Assembly: GCA_035570055.1 (NCBI GenBank)
Contig: DATMLM010000073.1
Span: forward strand, 186,001-250,000
Length of the DNA: 64,000 nt
Direction of reading: 5' to 3'
Source: DASRDS01 sp035570055
GTDB taxonomy: Bacteria > Gemmatimonadota > Gemmatimonadetes > Gemmatimonadales > Gemmatimonadaceae
The position numbers were made by a program, and so were the translations under genes. The notes under the pieces are model-generated. The model saw nothing but the letters and a program-made list of their open reading frames with translations. It searched no databases and was not told the origin of the DNA. This document shows positions 61,747-64,000 of this stretch, piece after piece (the stretch's first letter is position 1; every line of letters begins with the position of its first letter).

Positions 61747-61957
61747 GAGGTCCGGTTGCGGCGAAATCTACGAGCAGACTCCAGATAGGTCACGACTTGA
61801 TGATAAGGGCCACGTCGGCTGGCTCGATGCTCAACCCACCCCGGGGCTTCACACGTTAGCAACTGGAACCCAACGTTCCTGTCCGGGTAGCGGCATGCTA
61901 GCGTGGGGAGATACCGCTACTTTGCTGGCACCCCACGTGTCACCTACCTCATCCCTC

Positions 61958-64000
61958 ATGCACTCGCGGACCACGCGCCTTACCCTGCTGGTGGCGGCCC
62001 TCGCCCTGACGGTTCCGGTGACGGTGCGCGCCCAGTACTTCGGTCAGAACAAGGTGGCATACCGGGATTTCGATTTCCGGGAGATGCACACCCCTCATTT
62101 CGATATCTACTACTACACCGCGGAATCCTTGGCCACCGCGGACGTGGCTCGCATGGCGGAGCGATGGTACGAGCGCCACTCGGCAACGCTGCGCGACACG
62201 TTCCCCAAGAAGCCGATCGTCCTGTTCTCGGATCCGCCGGCGTTCTCGCAACAGAATATCGCCTACATCCCGCTCGGTGGCCCGGTCGGCGGTGTGACGG
62301 AGCCCATCCGGAATCGCGCGATCATTCCGATGAGCCCCGACTATCACCAGACCGACCACGTGCTCGGCCACGAGTTGGTGCACACCTTCCAGTTCGATAT
62401 CGCCGAGAATATCCGTGGACCGGGCGGGGGCGGGATCGGAGCGTTCGAGCGCATTCCGCTGTGGGCCACTGAAGGCATGGCCGAGTATCTCTCGATCGGC
62501 CGCGATGACCCGAACTCGGCCATGTACCTGCGCGACGCCGTGTTGCGGAACGATATCCCGTCCCTCCGCAGGCTGGGACGCGGCAACTACTTCATTTATC
62601 GGTGGGGCCAGATCTTCTGGGCGTATGTCGGCGGCAAGTACGGCGACGATGTGATCCCGCGACTCTTCCGCCAGGCGTTGCGCACGGGCTTCGAGCCCGC
62701 GGTGCGGAACGTCCTCGGAATGTCGAGTGACTCACTGAGCCGTGAGATGGCCGCCGCGATTCGCCGCGAGGTGCAGCCGCAAGTGAACGGGCTCGTTCGT
62801 CCCGAGAACGTGGGCGATCGTCCGTTGCAGCCGATGAGCCGGCGGTTCGGCGACATCGACGTCGGGCCGGCCCTCAGTCCTGACGGCAAGTACGTCTCGT
62901 TCTTCACGCAACGCGGTCTGTTCCAGATCGATCTCTACGTGGCCGATGTCGAGACGGGCCGGATCGTGCACAAGTTGACCAGCATCAACTCGAACCCGCA
63001 CTACGACGCCCTGAATTTCGGCGGCTCGGCCGGGTCGTGGTCACCCGATGGGCAGCGCCTCGCCGTCGGCGTCTACGCCAAGGGCAAGGAAATGATCGGG
63101 ATCTTCAACGTCCAGCGCGGCGGCTTGGAGCGGAAGATCGATATTCCCGAAGTCACGACGGCCGAAGACATCTCGTGGGGTGTCGACGACAAGTTGGCGT
63201 TCTCCGGCAACCACGGCGGCATCACGGACTTGTATGTGTACGATCTCAAGACCGGGAAAACGACGCAGCTGACGGATGACCGGTTTGCGCAGATTCAGCC
63301 GGCATGGTCGCCGGATGGCAAGTACATCGCCTATGTGACGGACAGCGGCACCACGGACATGAACAAGCTGGCGTGGGGTCCGCTCCACGTCATGATCCGC
63401 GACATGACGACGGGCACGTCGCGCATGCTGCCGACGTTCCCAAACGCCAAGGCGATCAATCCGCAGTGGACGCCCGACGGCAAGGGGATCTACTTCGTTG
63501 CCGACCGGAATGGCATTCCCGACATTTATCGCGAGAACGTCGAGACTGGCGAAATCATCCAGATCACGCGGATCGCGACGGGCGTGACCGGCATCCTCCC
63601 GATGTCGGCCACGATGACCGTGGCACGGACCAGCGGCCGGCTCATGTTCGACGTGTTCGCCCGCGAGGGGTACGAGCTGCATCGCTTGGATCCGGAAGCC
63701 GCGGCCGGCACGCCGCTGGTCGCTGGACAAGGTGACACCACCTCGGTCGGCGTTCTGCCGCCGACGGATGTGCCAGGCGGCGGGGCAGTGACCGCCCGCA
63801 TTGCCGATGCCAGCACGGCCCTGCCACCCGAGCATGATTTTCCGAGCGGGCCGTACCATCCCTCGTTCGGGCTCGAGTACCTCGGCTCGCCAGGCGTGGG
63901 TGTGGCCGTCGGGGGACCGTTCGGCAGCGGACTCGCCGGTGGCGTCTCGGCGTATTTCGGCGATCAGCTCGAGAACAACGTCCTCGCCGCGCAGCTCGCC
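61958..64000 (+). CDS. Metallopeptidase-beta-propeller protein, C-terminus outside window
   Basis: 681 codons, no stop before the window edge. Signal peptide ends TVRAQ. A gluzincin-like domain follows with HELVH at 138-142 and WATEGMAEYLS (Glu172) as third ligand. A TolB/PD40 propeller (~290-560) has repeated SPDGKY and WSPDGQ units. The visible end (VGVAVGGPFGSGLAGGVSAYF) looks like the start of a BamA/surface-antigen-type barrel. I infer an outer-membrane protein with a periplasmic or surface protease and propeller. Confidence 0.85.
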   Translation, partial: MHSRTTRLTLLVAALALTVPVTVRAQYFGQNKVAYRDFDFREMHTPHFDIYYYTAESLATADVARMAERWYERHSATLRDTFPKKPIVLFSDPPAFSQQNIAYIPLGGPVGGVTEPIRNRAIIPMSPDYHQTDHVLGHELVHTFQFDIAENIRGPGGGGIGAFERIPLWATEGMAEYLSIGRDDPNSAMYLRDAVLRNDIPSLRRLGRGNYFIYRWGQIFWAYVGGKYGDDVIPRLFRQALRTGFEPAVRNVLGMSSDSLSREMAAAIRREVQPQVNGLVRPENVGDRPLQPMSRRFGDIDVGPALSPDGKYVSFFTQRGLFQIDLYVADVETGRIVHKLTSINSNPHYDALNFGGSAGSWSPDGQRLAVGVYAKGKEMIGIFNVQRGGLERKIDIPEVTTAEDISWGVDDKLAFSGNHGGITDLYVYDLKTGKTTQLTDDRFAQIQPAWSPDGKYIAYVTDSGTTDMNKLAWGPLHVMIRDMTTGTSRMLPTFPNAKAINPQWTPDGKGIYFVADRNGIPDIYRENVETGEIIQITRIATGVTGILPMSATMTVARTSGRLMFDVFAREGYELHRLDPEAAAGTPLVAGQGDTTSVGVLPPTDVPGGGAVTARIADASTALPPEHDFPSGPYHPSFGLEYLGSPGVGVAVGGPFGSGLAGGVSAYFGDQLENNVLAAQLA

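Noticed and set aside
61887..61920. Inverted repeat GTAGCGG...CCGCTAC upstream of the last gene
   Set aside because: Seven base pairs with a 20-nt loop, no T-tract and no link to a start codon; not distinguishable from chance.

Overview
The window is 64 kb of GC-rich, densely coded bacterial chromosome. It is rich in secreted lipoproteins with Ig-like domains, in HExxH-type metallopeptidases and in PAS histidine kinases, and Shine-Dalgarno sites are often weak or absent. GTG and TTG starts and 4-bp ATGA/GTGA overlaps are common. This looks like a diderm soil-type bacterium; Gemmatimonadota is my best guess, inferred from gene content and not proven. I see no phage, insertion sequence, plasmid or CRISPR array.

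Layout. 1-9154: an Ig-repeat lipoprotein (cut by the window edge), a Ser/Thr kinase with an RCC1 propeller, an FHA protein and a TPR protein, all leftward, then a divergent M30-like lipoprotein. 9163-9771: seven leftward tRNA genes behind a tesA-like esterase and efp. 11010-16546: an ABC exporter pair, threonine dehydratase and an SDR. 17161-25018: S9 peptidase, hybrid histidine kinase, prephenate dehydratase, nitronate monooxygenase, and the opposing ppa-rpiB pair. 25084-30923: small envelope genes, tRNA-Gly with a clear terminator, a YXWGXW lipoprotein, YaeQ, a gluzincin lipoprotein, beta-carbonic anhydrase and an epimerase. 30960-36024: two sensor kinases, an HD-GYP protein and a lipoprotein. 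36352-42583: GH128-like hydrolase, site-2 protease, DUF4136 lipoprotein, a sugar-type ABC importer without a binding protein, and an amidohydrolase. 42659-54309: receiver protein, hydrolase, M13 peptidase, DoxX protein, two 14-TM MFS pumps and an unusual permease-hydrolase fusion. 54378-64000: an outer-membrane barrel, a siroheme reductase behind what looks like a cysteine-codon attenuator, an XRE-cupin regulator with its EamA transporter, a CDF transporter, a deoxyhypusine-synthase-like enzyme, a Wzi-like protein and a metallopeptidase-propeller protein cut by the window edge.

The most interesting element is at 55083-55189. A 17-codon ORF with three consecutive Cys codons is followed by a textbook intrinsic terminator whose T-tract touches the ATG of a sulfite/nitrite reductase. 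This reads as ribosome-mediated cysteine attenuation of sulfur assimilation. Other notable items are the APC permease fused in frame to a CocE-type hydrolase, a six-copy 15-bp in-frame repeat inside an ABC ATPase, two divergent gene pairs whose start codons share one CATG, a Shine-Dalgarno sequence buried in a hairpin ahead of a DoxX gene, and an EF-P with Asn at the usual modified-lysine position in a genome that also carries a deoxyhypusine-synthase homologue.
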